Of a stretch of 64,000 bases of DNA, positions 23,368 to 34,684 are shown piece by piece (position 1 is the stretch's first letter; each line of letters starts with the position of its first letter). The position numbers were made by a program, and so were the translations under genes. The notes under the pieces are model-generated. The model was not told the origin of the DNA. It ran no database searches and saw only the letters and a list, made by a program, of their open reading frames with translations. Source of the DNA: Hemileia vastatrix (Eukaryota > Basidiomycota > Pucciniomycetes > Pucciniales > Zaghouaniaceae); contig JASXTE010000015.1 of NCBI GenBank assembly GCA_030280995.1, forward strand, positions 27,522,501-27,586,500, read 5' to 3'.

Positions 23368-25300
23368 TGTGATGGTGCATCAGTAACAAAACTACAAGAA
23401 GAATTAGAGCTAGTCAGATGTGCCCATCACAGTCTATATACAAATATTACATAATAGGTAAGTTATCCTATGTCTATATACACAAAAGCCCCCGACTTCA
23501 CTGAAGACATGATTGAGAGATAGGAAAGAAAAGAAAAAAATATGTGGTGATGACAGAAATGAAAAGAAAACAAATTATAATGTATCTCAGTCACTTCAAA
23601 ATGATGATGTTTTTGAATTGTTAAGACAGGCCCAACATTTTTTGTTAAAAAAATCAGCATACTGCTAAGATCCCAAAACCCAATCCAAAACAAGATTCTT
23701 TTTTTATAATTTTTTATTTACAAGGAAAAAAAACTGTCAGGATTTGAGGTTCATTTAATTGATAAATTGTTCTTGGAAAAAGCAATAGAACTTTCATTAT
23801 TGCATTTGAGATTTACACTAGATTTTGGTCCACATATGTTGGAGAGTAAGTTACTAATCTAAATACTATCTTTAGTTTCCTGGCACATATAAATACATTT
23901 AAAAATGGTTGCCTGTCTATTAGAGGACCATGGGATTTGGAAACCATTAAGATAGATAATGTGGCAGAAAGCTGAACATGCCAATTCACCAGCCCATGAG
24001 GCATCAGAATATGTAGTTAACTGGGAAGTGAAAATCCTATCAAGATAAAAGTGGAGTTTCAGGTTTTTAGTTGATTCTAAATACTGTATGAGATGAAGGA
24101 GAGCCTTACAGTGATTTTTAAGGGGTTTTGAGGATAATCCAACAAGTAAATCTACTGCAAAAGACATTTTTAGGCATGTGGTGATGGAAATGAAGTTGAT
24201 GCTTCCAATAATTGAAAAATATTCCATAGATTTAACACCTATATTGTTCAATTCATCTGAATGAAGTATGAGGTCCAAAGGAAGTGGTGTTTTCAACTTT
24301 GGATGGGATGGATTATGATCAGTTTGAACTTTATCAATCAGTCAAAAACAATGCAATTCAAAATCCTGTTTTACTCGCTTAACATCCATTCCAACAATGT
24401 TGTGCGAAACATCAACCCATCTCAACTCTAGCCCCCGATTTATCCTGCTTTCAAGCTTCTTCAATATCTTTTCACTACTCCCTGTCACCACCCCCATCAT
24501 CTACGTGAAACCATACTATACCAGTAGACTCACTGTATTTTAATATATACAGACCTGTAACACACTGGCTAGAATGGAATCTAGAAGACTTGAGTTTATA
24601 AGAAACATGTAGCCACCAATATTGTACCACTGTTTTTGTTCCATAAGGTTCCAATGTAATTGTTCATAATATCCTGAATATGTCAATCCCAATCATGAAA
24701 ATTGGATCCATCAAAATGGAGTTTTTCAACATTGAATATAGCTTTAGAAATTAAACTTATTTACTTTGTTAGACATTCAATATCATAAAGTGAAACATTG
24801 TGGGAAAGATGCTCAAAAGAATCAGACCTAGAACTTGAAGGCATGTTAAGATATGGTGGGTGTTAAGGGGAAACAGGAATAGGGATATTGACAGTGGAAG
24901 GAGAAGGGCGTGGAGCTTGATTTACAGATGAATTAGCAGATTTAGTAGTTTTAAAGCAAGTGCAAGATCTGGATTGGGGGCCAGGAATATAAGGTGGGGA
25001 TAGGGTTGAAGTGGAGATGGTGGGGAAGAAGGTGGTGAAAATGTGGACTAGTAAATGAGTGAAAAAAATCCACCTTGGTGTAATGGCTCATCAGTTTCAT
25101 TTCAGGTAATGTTCCAGATGGGATTCAAGTCTTGGTAGTAATATGCTTTTATTTATTGATGAGCACAAAAGGGTCCCATAACCTGTGATGGTGCATCAGT
25201 AACATAACTCCAAGAAGAATTGGAGTTAGTCAGATGTGCCCATCACAGTCTATAAACAGATATCATGTGGTAGTTAAGTTATCCTAAGTCTATGTACATA
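23368..25300 (-). mobile_element. Ty1/copia remnant flanked by a short direct repeat
   Basis: A near-identical repeat of about 117 bp, starting TGTGATGGTGCATCAGTAAC, occurs at 23368-23484 and again at 25184-25300. Between them lies a minus-strand copia RT/RNase H fragment. The repeats may be short LTRs or LTR pieces of that element. Each also has internal inverted ends (TGTGATGG...CCATCACA), so they could alternatively be two copies of a small separate repeat. Confidence 0.5.
23813..24540 (-). pseudogene. Copia reverse transcriptase end and RNase H (broken)
   Basis: Reading leftwards from about 24540, VWFHVDDG carries the catalytic Asp pair of copia RT. After a frameshift the frame continues with VTGSSEKILKKLESRI and NIVGMDVKRVKQDFELHC. 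The next block at 24296-23859 has EYFSIIGSINFISI and HLIQYLESTKNLKL, then YSDASWAGE, the first Asp region of copia RNase H, and NGFQIPWSSNRQ. The order RT then RNase H with no integrase behind is typical of Ty1/copia, where integrase precedes RT. Integrase and gag were not found. Confidence 0.75.
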
Positions 25301-25394
25301 GCACTTACCAGAATCATGTTTCTCTAATAAATTTTTAATAGAAGAAATAGAGATTTGAGAAGTAATATCTTTTTTTTTCTTTTATTTCTGAAAT

Positions 25395-26310
25395 TTAAAG
25401 TAGTTGAAGCCCTTTGTTGTTGTTGAAGTAATTTAGTATATTTATTATCATTATTTTTACTAGCTTCAGAGTTGTTTGATTGTGGCACCTGGGTTTCTTC
25501 ATCAGAATTTTTATAAATAAGAAAAAGAGAATCAAATGAAGAAAAAATAAATTGAAGAAACTCACTGAAGTTAGATTGGGCTGGTTTATATCACCATAAA
25601 AATCTATAGAAAAGATATCTTGATTGGTTGAAGTAAAAAGAGGGTAGGATTGAGTGGATGAAGAGTATTCAAAATAAAATTTCTTGATATCATGTTTAGA
25701 GATAGCATCTTCTCCATACAAAATTTTTTCAGGATTAAAATAAGCTTTCTCTCCCAATATAAAATCCATCTCTTTATAATAAGGCATAAAGAATCAGGCT
25801 TATCATCTATAGATTTAATGCCCTTAATAAAGTTATATTAAAAACAGTGGAAGATTTAAGAGTCATAGACTTCTTGCATTTGGCTTGATATTTCTTGAAT
25901 CATTCAAACATCTGTTTTGGAAAAATCTCAATCCTTCTCTTTTTCTTATTTCATAATTTGTTGGCCATTAGAAGATAGTCATTGAATTTAAATGTTGAGG
26001 GATTTACTACTTTGGTTTCATTCTCAGTACCAAAACAAGAATCATAATGACTTTTAGTTTTTAGCCAGTTAATAAGTATGAGATGATAATCTTATTTTTA
26101 GTTTAATGGTCTTTGATTTCTTAGCAGAGAGGGGGAAGTAGGGAGTAATTTGATTTGAAGAGTAAGTGGGGAAAGGCTTTCTTTGAGAAGATATGTAACA
26201 CCAAGGCATGTTAAAAATTTCATGATGAAAATGAGCAGAAATGAGCAGATGAGATGGGGAGGAATATGAGTGGATTACAGAAATAGACAGGAAGAGAGTG
26301 GGGAGCAAGA
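25395..26310 (-). pseudogene. Unrecognised decayed coding region
   Basis: Several minus-strand blocks have protein-like composition but lie in shifting frames: NMPWCYISSQRKPFP near 26210, then NPSTFKFNDYLLMANK, then FKKYQAKCKKSMTLKSSTVF and NITLLRAL near 25860, then EAYFNPEKILYGEDAISKHD near 25720. The shared orientation and order suggest one former gene of about 250-300 residues. I cannot name a family. It lies just beyond the copia remnant and may belong to it or to the nearby Harbinger element. Confidence 0.35.
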
Positions 26311-26340
26311 TATGGAGGCTGGAACATTTAGAAAGTTTTC

Positions 26341-27282
26341 CAAGATGTGGTGATGAAAAATTGAGGATTAAAATTTCAGATAAGACACCAGAAAAATTAT
26401 ATGGGCACCTGATAGCAAGTGCCTATCCCTATCTTTGTCTTAACTCAATTTCAGATCAGCTGTAACTCTTATGGAAAGACTGAGCACTGAAAAATGAGCA
26501 CACTAGCTTGTGCAACATCAAATCAAATTTACTCTTAAATAAAAACTGAATATAGGGATAAGATGCTTCTAGCAGGTTCCACTTGATTTTTTGTGGTGAG
26601 AGGTCAACTTTGACATGTAAAATGTTTAATAACCGAATTTTTTTTCAAAAGTAATTGCTGAAGATAATTGTGGTATAAGGATTTTTATTCACAATAAGCA
26701 GTATAAAAGTTAGAAATATTTCATTTAAAAATATGTCTTTCCCCAACCAAATCAACCATGATTATTTTTTAAAATATGGCATATTGTGCCCCAAAAATAC
26801 TTTTTTACTGAGAATTAATGTTGAGTTTGTGGCTATCTTTTTTTTTGTGAAATACCTTTTAAAGAATTGCAAATTTCTAACTTTGATACACCCTAATAGG
26901 CGGTATAAATGTTCAGGGATCTGAAATTAGATATCAGGAATTTTTTTCTTGCATCAGAAATTATTAATTTCAGAAAATTCTTATCCACTAGCCCTGGGGA
27001 AAGTGGATAAGTTATGCACAATAATGCATTATCCCACCTCTTATACCCCAATTTCCATTCCTAATTCCTGATCCCAAACTCATCACATCCATGATTAATT
27101 TGCAAGAAATTCACATGACATACAATTGAAGATGCCATCCTTATCTCTCTCTTCACTCTATTCTACTTAATTTTGCTGGAAAACACAAAAAAAATTTCTA
27201 TCTACACAAGCCAGCTGCTCATTTAGTGGTGAATTTCCGCTTCCCACTAATCACCCAAACCATCTACCAAAATTCATGAAGC
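26341..27282. other. Stretch before the Harbinger transposase
   Basis: No clear gene. It would contain the 5' part of the Harbinger element. I could not identify its terminal inverted repeats or target duplication. Confidence 0.35.
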
Positions 27283-28677
27283 ACCTCTCTACTAGGAAGC
27301 AACTTCACTCAGCTATGAATGCTATCACTTTAACTTTAGCTGTTGACTCTGATCCTGAATCTGGTTTGGAAGACACTCTATCTTATATGTCTTATCCTTC
27401 CAAAAAGTTTTACATCATTCCAGGGGGCTAAATCTTAATCATGATCCCAGATATGATCTTGCCTCAATTCTTGAAATTCCTCATTTAAACTTCACACAAC
27501 TTTTTCAAACTTCTCCTGATTCTTTTTTCAAACTTTCTCAACTCATATCCAATCATCCTATCTTCCATAATAATTCCTATAAAAAAAAGGGTAATCCTGC
27601 CTTTCAACTTGCAGTTGCTCTATGTCACTTTGGTTCAAATGGAAATGGTGCTGCTGTAAGATGTTTAGATAATCTCTTTACAATAGGATATGGTACTTCC
27701 ATATTAAACACCAAGTGCTGTATGATTGCTATCCTTTCTCTCAAGTCTCAAACACTTTCTTGGCCAACTTCACTACTGCAACTTGAATCCTCTCAAATAA
27801 TGCAAGCTGAAGGTTTCCCTGGCTGTGTAGGTTTTACTGTTGGTACAACTATACCTTTGAGCCAAAATCCTGCTCATGATGGCAACCATTATTTTGATTG
27901 CAAAAAAAATTTCTTCAAAATGTTCTCAAATTTCTCTTCAAGAACTAACTTTTTATCTTCTTTCTAGATACTCTATTGTCATTCAACTTGTGTGTGATAT
28001 CAATAGAAAATTTATTGCTTTTCATAGTGGCTTCCCCGGTGTGATCTTCCAACATTGGTGGAGCCCTTTTTTGGTCTGTTTGGCAATATTTTGATATGTC
28101 TTAAATGGCATTGTTTAATAATGGGGTGTTTTTCTGGAATTATTCGACAAATATTGGGACTGAAGAGATGTGGGTATTACCATTGGATAGCCCCGGTTTT
28201 TCTCTATATTTTATGTCTTGATGACATTTTTTATATTCTAAGTATTTGGGGATTATTTCTCATTTTTCATTTCAAAAGATAGCTGTTTAATTTTGTTTTT
28301 CGCGTTTTACAGGCTAACCTCAAGTCTTAGGGTTAAGTGCTTAGTACCATTAGAACGGGCTAATATTTCTCTAAGTTTCATGTCACAACGTTGTTGTAGC
28401 TTAATTATGTGTTTTAAAGGTTTTAGTAGTCATAGTAGATTTTTCTAAGTATTTTGGGTGTTTTTGGTGGTTTTTGGTGGTTTTTGGTGGTTTTTTGGCT
28501 TCAGGCGGGCCTCCTGACGTTGAGCGGACCGCCTGCCTCAGTTCTAGAAGGCTGGGAAGCGTCTCTAGAGGGGTTTTATGCAATTTGGCACTCAGAAACG
28601 CCAGATTTGTGGGTGTGCACGGGCTCTTAGATAGTGGTCTGTGTGTATATAGTGAAGAAGACAGTTTTGGGGCAACC

Positions 28678-28905
28678 TTAATTATCATACAACCATCTGG
28701 AGGTGATATCCTTGTTCCTCACTCTGTTTTCACTGTTTTTGGCCACAATTGGCTGTGTTTGTTTTAAGGTTAGTTCTTCATTTAACTCAACTTTGGCAAC
28801 TGTTTTCTCTGGTGTAGTCTTGAAAGCTATATCAAGTATTGTTGCTGTCTCTGGTGTGGATTTGCAACCTACATCAAGTATCATTGCTTTCTCTGGTGTG
28901 GACAT
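28678..28905 (-). CDS. Small repetitive open frame (75 codons), doubtful
   Basis: The minus-strand frame contains a 14-residue repeat, STPEKAMILDVGCK followed by STPETATILDIAFK and a third partial unit TTPEK. It arises from a 42-bp DNA repeat whose length is a multiple of three, so an open frame is expected by chance. No family is recognised. Confidence 0.2.
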   Translation of the reverse strand: MSTPEKAMILDVGCKSTPETATILDIAFKTTPEKTVAKVELNEELTLKQTQPIVAKNSENRVRNKDITSRWLYDN

Positions 28906-28910
28906 TGGTC
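28807..28910 (+). repeat. 42-bp tandem repeat, about 2.5 copies
   Basis: The word CTCTGGTGT recurs at 28807, 28849 and 28891, exactly 42 bases apart, with intervening sequence similar between the first two units (ATCAAGTAT...ATTG). Confidence 0.8.
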
Positions 28911-29733
28911 TACATTTCAGCTCCTTGGTTTTGTAGTCTGTCTGGAGACTACTTTCTTGGCTTATCAGGAAGTCAAGTGTATTGGAAAAGGGCTTTTAAC
29001 AACAGGAACCAATTTACTGTAGCAGGTAAATCTCACTTATATTTTTCTAAAGGGACAGGGGATTTTCTCTCTGATTTTTCTCCAAATCCCTTGGTCAAGG
29101 CCTTTAGCTAGTACTATAGGATTGTCTACACAGGCTCATCTCATGACTCTTTTGTGTTCCAAAGAATGAAGATATCTCAAAATCCTGACTATTAATTTGA
29201 CAAATCTCAGTACCTCCTTGCAGATTGAGCATATTCAAGTTGAAAATAAAATTATACCTGCTTTCTGAGGTGCAAATTTAGAAAATGACCCAAGAACATC
29301 TTTTAATTATCATCTTGCACAATCAAGAGTACAAATTGAACATGATATTGGGATTTTAAAGGGAAGATTTTATAGTCTCCAGGAACTCAGAATCCAATTT
29401 CAAAAAAAATTGGAAATCAAAACTGAAAATTATTGGACAATGACTTGTGTTATACTCCATAATATCCTGGCTGATTTGAAGGATGAGAAGTATGATTTTT
29501 TTAAGAAGAAGATCCTGAACCTGCACCAGCTCCCCCCCTTGAATCACAAAACTTAATTCCCACTGGGATATGCTCAATCATTACGCCAATAACACTCCAT
29601 TATTTCCCAGAACAACTCTTTTAAATTTTTTATTATATTTCATTCTTATTTTCTTTCACCCCTAATATCCTTTTCCTCCTCTCCTCTTGTATCCCTCAAT
29701 CAATAAGTATTTAATTTTCCCATTCTGATAAAA

Positions 29734-30986
29734 TTAAATGTATTTTTCTAATGATATACATGCCTTTTGATAATAATAATAATTATTATCAATTTCTAGA
29801 AAACCAGTATTATCAAATAATATTTGAAGAAAGCTATCATGTAAGTACTCTAGATTTTCTTTTTCTTTAATTTTTATGTAATTAGACATTAAAACATCTT
29901 GTATAAGCATTTTAAATGTTTTACTATATTTTGATAGTCCTTTACTGATTTTAATTGAAGAACCTAGCCTTTTAAAGTTAGTAAAATCTTTTACAGGAGT
30001 GGTTTGATAATATTGATTGTTAGCAGGCCAAATAACCACCCATCAACAATCACACTTCTCAAACCTTATCATATACTTTAGTTCTGGAAAGATAAAGTGG
30101 CCTCCATGTGGTCTAGGTGTGCCTTCCTTCCAATAATATTCATCCAGAATTCCATCCAAAGCTGTTGGTCACCAAACACCCAGGCTAATATCACTGACAT
30201 TCAAATCTTATTGTGGGACATTGGAGAAGCCCCCAGAAATCCAAGTTAAGTTACCTCCAAAAGAATTAACACTATTATAGCAATAAATATCTAGTTCAGT
30301 CACCAGTTTCAGAGATTTATGATAGTACTTTGAAGCAAGAATCTTAAATAAAAAAGTGTAAAAAGAAAAGATGAATCTTAAAGCCTCCTGTACTTGTTCA
30401 GCATCTATTTTTAAACTTATATAAAAACCTGGAGATTTAATAAGTATAATGAAGTTTAAAAACATTTAAAAATTAATATATTTACTTACTGATGTCAAAT
30501 ATATGTTGAGTAGCAGCTCTTTCCCCAGCAGCATACATATTACCCTGACCATCTCCTTTTTTTATGAGAAGAATTAGTCTTTATTTTATGCCTCAACATT
30601 CTTAGGTATTCACAACACTTCCTAGAATCTTCCAACATCCCTAAGCTCTACGATTCTATAACCTGAAAGGACTTTACAATCACTAGATGAATTTCATAAT
30701 TAGAAGGTTGAATTACAGAATTTTTTGGTGAAACATGAATTATGCGATAGGTTCCAGTTTTTTAAGAGTCAGATAACTCAGGGATAGGGCCATGAGGTGT
30801 AACACCTTCCTCAAATGGATAAGTTTGGTACCAAACCTCTTCAAATTCATTTCCCACCTCATTGTTCCAGGCCTCCCCCTCCCTTCTAAAATAAGAGCTC
30901 ATATTTGGATGTCCATTTCCTCTTCTTGTAATATTAGGGGGTTTCAGTTCTGGAAAATCTGCAATTAACTTAAGTGAAAATTTCAA
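29734..30986 (-). pseudogene. Tet-like 2OG-Fe(II) oxygenase, decayed
   Basis: The minus strand shows an N-terminal block starting at 30986 (MKFSLKLIADFPELK), then GDGQGNMYAAGERAATQ, an intron at 30429-30489, KIDAEQVQEALRFIF, a segment SDISLGVW, GGHFIFPELKYMIRFE, WVVIWPANNQYY and RLGSSIKISKGLSK, ending at 29734. The order and the GNMYAAG and GGHFIFPEL motifs fit the Tet/JBP-like oxygenases that rust fungi carry in many copies. The family uses an HxD pair and a later His to hold iron. Here the likely first His reads Asn and the later one reads Tyr. Two stops and a frameshift lie before the intron, and three stops after it. It was probably a nuclear or uncharacterised oxygenase and is now dead. 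Confidence 0.7.
30429..30489 (-). other. Intron in the Tet-like oxygenase pseudogene
   Basis: GTAAGT donor and CTCCAG acceptor, 61 bp apart on the minus strand. Splicing joins the HIFDI block to FYISLKIDAEQ in frame. Confidence 0.65.
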
Positions 30987-32339
30987 ACCAAATCAGAACT
31001 TACAAATCCGTGCTTAAATTTTGCAAAAAAATTCACTTATTTCAAAAATGGGTGTCAGGTATGACCTCAAATCAGCACTTTTTTCCAAATTTTTTTCACA
31101 ACTACATGTTGGCCACATCATTGCTTCCTTGCCCACCCCATCCCTGTCACATGTGAAACTCAGACCTCAATCTTCTCATCAATCCTTGGCACACACCCCA
31201 CACTGAGATTTGAAACATTTTATTGTGAAATTTTAACCAGGCATGTTTTTTCCTTCTTTTTTTATGTTTTAAACCTCCCCATATCAGATTTCCACCATCA
31301 TCAAAGATCAAATGCTTTTTTTGATGGCAAATGAAGTAAAAAAGAAAACAAAAACAAGAATCGACATCAATTATAAGGAAATGAAGGAGAGTTCAAAAGC
31401 TATCAATCAAAAAATAAAAAGGCTCATTTCTCTTCCACTTCCACTGGCTTTGGTATTGATGATTATGATTGGGAGAATTGAATTACTACTGGTTCAAAAA
31501 GCTCAATTTCATGTTTCTTCTCTATGTAGAAGTGAATATTCTTTTTGGTTCCCGATTTAACAGTTACTTTTAATCTTATCAAAAACAGTTATATCATGAG
31601 ATTCTGATAACACCATTTTTCCTTACTGGACTCTAAAATATTGCACTTTTGGAATTTCAGATGTTAAAATAATACTGAAATCTGCGCAAAAGACCTCATC
31701 ACCAACATACTTTTATCACCTCACCACAAATTTTGAATTTCTATATAAAGCTAATTCAAAAAAATTCTATATCTGTTTGAAAAATTTTCTCTGTCAGATT
31801 TGAAAATTTGACAATACCCTCCCCTGTATTTTATTGAAGTAATGGATGAAAATCACCAAAATTTAGAATTATTCCATAAATTAATAAATAAATAAATAAG
31901 ATAAGTCACCTTCAGTAGTTTTAAATTAATGACAATTCCTCAAGCCAAAATGTGGACCATCTCTATAAACTAAGTTTGGGACTTTCCACAGGTATAGGAA
32001 GGATGAGCCCCATGAAACAATTCAATGTTATCATGATTAACGTTTATTCAACACAAGGTCATTGGCTCATTACTCTAGTTTAGTAAATTGAAATATCAGA
32101 TTTATTTATTGAAAATTTAAGAAAGAAAAAAAAAATTATGACTTTACAAATTCCAAAACTTTTTTTATCTACCTAGAGGTTTGTAAGTTTATTAATTTTA
32201 ACTTCCTTTTTTACCTTTTGATTTGTTGGACTAACTTTTGACTGATCTGATAAGAAAAGCAATAATTTGTGAAGGATAGACATATGAAGATGGTAAGAAA
32301 AAGAAAAAAAACACCTTGATGAAAGGGAAGAATAATAGG
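30987..32339. other. Stretch without recognised gene
   Basis: AT-rich DNA upstream of the oxygenase remnant. Short open frames have no protein-like conservation that I can see. It may contain the old promoter of that gene. Confidence 0.45.
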
Positions 32340-33400
32340 AAAAGAGAAAGGCAGTTTGAGGAATCTAGAAGGATAAATGCATGGTTTAAATTTTATGTTA
32401 TGCATTATGAAAGAAATATATGTGAAATTTGGAAAAAAGGCTCAAATTTAAAGGTTAATATCTCAGAAACCACTAAACAAATTCTAGTCGTTTTTCTGGA
32501 AATGAAAGATAGGCTTCAGAAGTATCTTCAGCTAAGAAGACAGTATATTAAAATAAACCTATCCGTATTACTAACTCTTATTTTCAAAATTTCACAGAAA
32601 CTTGAAAACTGATGATGAAAATTCCAATAAGAGGGAAATAAAAGCCTAGATAATCATAAGAATCCGGAAGGATAAGTGCATGGTTTAAACATTATGATAT
32701 GCATTATGAAATAAATAAAAGTAAAAGGCTCATTTTAAAGGTCAATATCTCAGAAACAACTGAACCAAATTCAAATTGGTTTACTGGAAATGAAAGATAG
32801 GCTTCAGAATTATCTTCAGCTAATTGGAAAGTTGATTTAAATAAATCTAACCCTAATTATGACTCTATTTCTCAAATTTTCACAAAAACTTGAAAATTAA
32901 TATTGAAAAGTCTAAAAAGAGGTAGATAAATGCCTAGATAGTAATCAGGTAAGAGTTTCAGAATCCCTACTCTCTAATTATGAAATATAAAAACATGAAA
33001 TAAGATAAGTGAAATTGGGAAAAAAAGGCTCAACTTCAAAGGCCAAAATCTCAGCAACCACTGAACCTAATTCAAACATGTTTGTTGAAAATGAGAGATA
33101 GGCTTCAGTAAAATCTTCATTTAAAGAAAATGTGATTTAAGTAAACCTTACCCTAATTTGATATATAAACAATAAAAGAAAAAAAGTCAAATAGGGAAAA
33201 AAAGGCTTAACTTTAAAGGTCAATTCCTCAGAAACCACTGGGCCAAATTCAAATTTGTTTGTGAGAAATTTAAGATAGCCCTCAGGGAAAGCTTCATTTA
33301 AAAGATAATTAGATCTGAATAAACCTAACCCTAATTTTGAGTCTGATTTTTAAAATTTTACAAAAACTTGAAAAGTGATAATAAAAATCACAACATGATG
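32340..33400. repeat. Array of four diverged repeats
   Basis: The words GGCTCAA...AAAGGTCAATATCTCAGAAACCAC, then GAAAGATAGGCTTCAG, AAACCTAACCCTAAT and TCACAAAAACTTGAAAA occur in this order four times. The GGCT anchors lie at 32439, 32727, 33027 and 33204, so the spacings are 288, 300 and 177 bases and the last unit is shortened. The units are clearly diverged from one another. Noncoding satellite-like DNA is the simplest reading. Confidence 0.75.
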
Positions 33401-34064
33401 AGTTGAATAAGTCCACTTTTATCCATGTATGTTTCCTACATATATTTAAGTATGAAATTTTCATAGAAATAATGAGATATTATATAGACAGAAAAATAGG
33501 AGATGAAACTTACCTTGATTGAAATGTAGGAAAAACAGAGTGAGAAATAGTGAAGTTGAAATTTGGGGAAATTTAATATGGAGCAAATTAAATGCTTAAA
33601 GAATGTGCAATTTATGTGTTTCAACGAAATGGAACCAAAAAAATAAAATAGAAGAAAGGGGTAATAATGACCAAGCAAAGGAGGGATGAAGAGTAGGATG
33701 GTGGAGCCAAAAAAAGAAAGAAAAGAGGGAGAGAAGGAAAAAGTTTAATTTTATTTTAAAATCAAAAAATAAACACTTACTAAAAATTTAGATACAAAAA
33801 ACCAAAAAAAATTTAATTAGCAAATATTTAAGTAAAAATGAAAAAATGATTTACCTGGAGAGGTGGTTTGAAAAAACAATTGACTTAAAATTATTTGAGG
33901 GATTAAAGAGGATAGGAGTAAATGGATATAAATGATGAAAGAAAAAAAATGAATGACTGAAAAATTATGCAATTACAGAGAGTATGTGATTTCATGTTGA
34001 GATGATGAAGGAAAACAAAGAGACTTGAAAAAAAGAGACTATAACAAAAAATTCAAAATCAAAG
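33401..34064. other. AT-rich stretch without recognised gene
   Basis: Nothing identifiable beyond A-rich low-complexity sequence. Confidence 0.5.
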
Positions 34065-34301
34065 TCAATATGCAAATAAGAAAACCATTCTAAAGAAATA
34101 TTCTGGAGAAGTCCTGAAAAACTGTTTAAAACTGGGTAAAGATTGGGTTAAGAAGTGTTTTGATGTTGTACTTGAAGTATGAAGTACTTGAGGCTTTCTT
34201 GGAAGAAAGTAATGTTTCCTGGCCATTTTGGATAAAAAAATACAATCTTCTTCAAGAACAGAATCAGAATTGCAATCAGAGTCGAAGGGTAGATCAAGAG
34301 C
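34065..34301 (-). pseudogene. Harbinger transposase N-terminal fragment
   Basis: An open minus-strand frame of 78 codons includes DCNSDSVLEEDCIFLSK, ARKHYFLPRK and LPSFKQFFRTSPEYFFRMV. It resembles the start of the transposase at 27340-27540 (SDPESGLEDT, SKKFYIIPGG, FTQLFQTSPDSFFKLSQL). It ends in a stop at 34065, and no catalytic block follows. It looks like a second, truncated Harbinger copy in the opposite orientation. Confidence 0.5.
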
Positions 34302-34684
34302 TATGAATTCACTGCTTGATGTAGCTTATCAGGACTTGAGAGTGAGGAAGGCATGACTCTTATACGGTATAAAAATGTAAACGATGTACAATTTTTTGAG
34401 TTATGAAGTTTTATGCTGCCGCGTTCGGTGTATGAATGGGATGATGTTGAAAAATCAGTGAAATGAGACATTATGGTTAAATCAGCAATTTTGGTTGAAA
34501 ATGTGCATATTTCATTTTGTAATCCACCAGTGGGTCAACTCTAAGTGCAGATTTTCCAGAAGTGACACTGCATATTAAATCTGCTTAAAATAAAAAATAA
34601 AAAATAAAAAATAAAAAAATATCCCTAACAAACATCTTCCAAAAAATTATTTTTGTTGGTGGGGGGGACTAAAACTAATAAACC
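34302..34684. other. Left flank of M2
   Basis: Noncoding. It contains the A-rich microsatellite listed separately and a G-run near 34660. The five bases just before the M2 LTR are AAACC. Confidence 0.5.
34585..34620 (+). repeat. AAAAAT-type microsatellite
   Basis: Repeated TAAAAAA units of 7 bases run in a row, ending in a longer A run. Confidence 0.85.

Larger units (their letters stand above)
28041..29120. mobile_element. Insertion of unknown origin inside the Harbinger transposase
   Basis: About 1.1 kb separates two adjacent transposase motifs (FHSGFPG and SSHDSFVF), which normally lie side by side. The insert has a GC-richer core near 28500-28620, including GGCGGGCC and GGACCGCCTGCC arms that could pair, and a TTTTTGGTGG triplet repeat at 28460-28495. 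I could not identify terminal repeats or a target duplication, and it may be a solo LTR. Confidence 0.5.
27283..29565 (+). pseudogene. PIF/Harbinger DDE transposase, interrupted and decayed
   Basis: Two blocks match the Harbinger nuclease. Block one (27283-28040) reads FTQLFQTSPDSFFKLSQLI, FQLAVALCHFGSNGNGAAV, GFPGCVGFTVGTTIPLSQ, DGNHYFDCKKN and CDINRKFIAFHSGFPG. Block two (about 29125-29565) reads GSSHDSFVFQRMKISQNPD, YLLADSAYSS, FNYHLAQSRVQIEHDIG, LKGRFYSLQELRIQ and CVILHNIL. In the family the first catalytic Asp follows CVGF-x; here that position is Val. The second (SSHD) and third (IEHD region) acidic sites are visible. A 1.1-kb insertion separates the blocks, and several stops occur. Harbinger transposases cut and paste elements with 3-bp target duplications. 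Confidence 0.85.

Noticed and set aside
28041..29120. Insert in Harbinger as a long intron
   Set aside because: The transposase frame is broken at the edges and no matching GT-AG pair restoring the frame was found, so an insertion is the simpler reading.
32316..32612. 98-codon plus-strand open frame that reads like a protein
   Set aside because: It lies in the first unit of the repeat array, and the equivalent frame is broken in the other three units.
33130..33340. CCCTAA words resembling telomere repeats
   Set aside because: They occur singly at the same place in diverged units of the 32.3-33.4 kb array, never as a tandem run.
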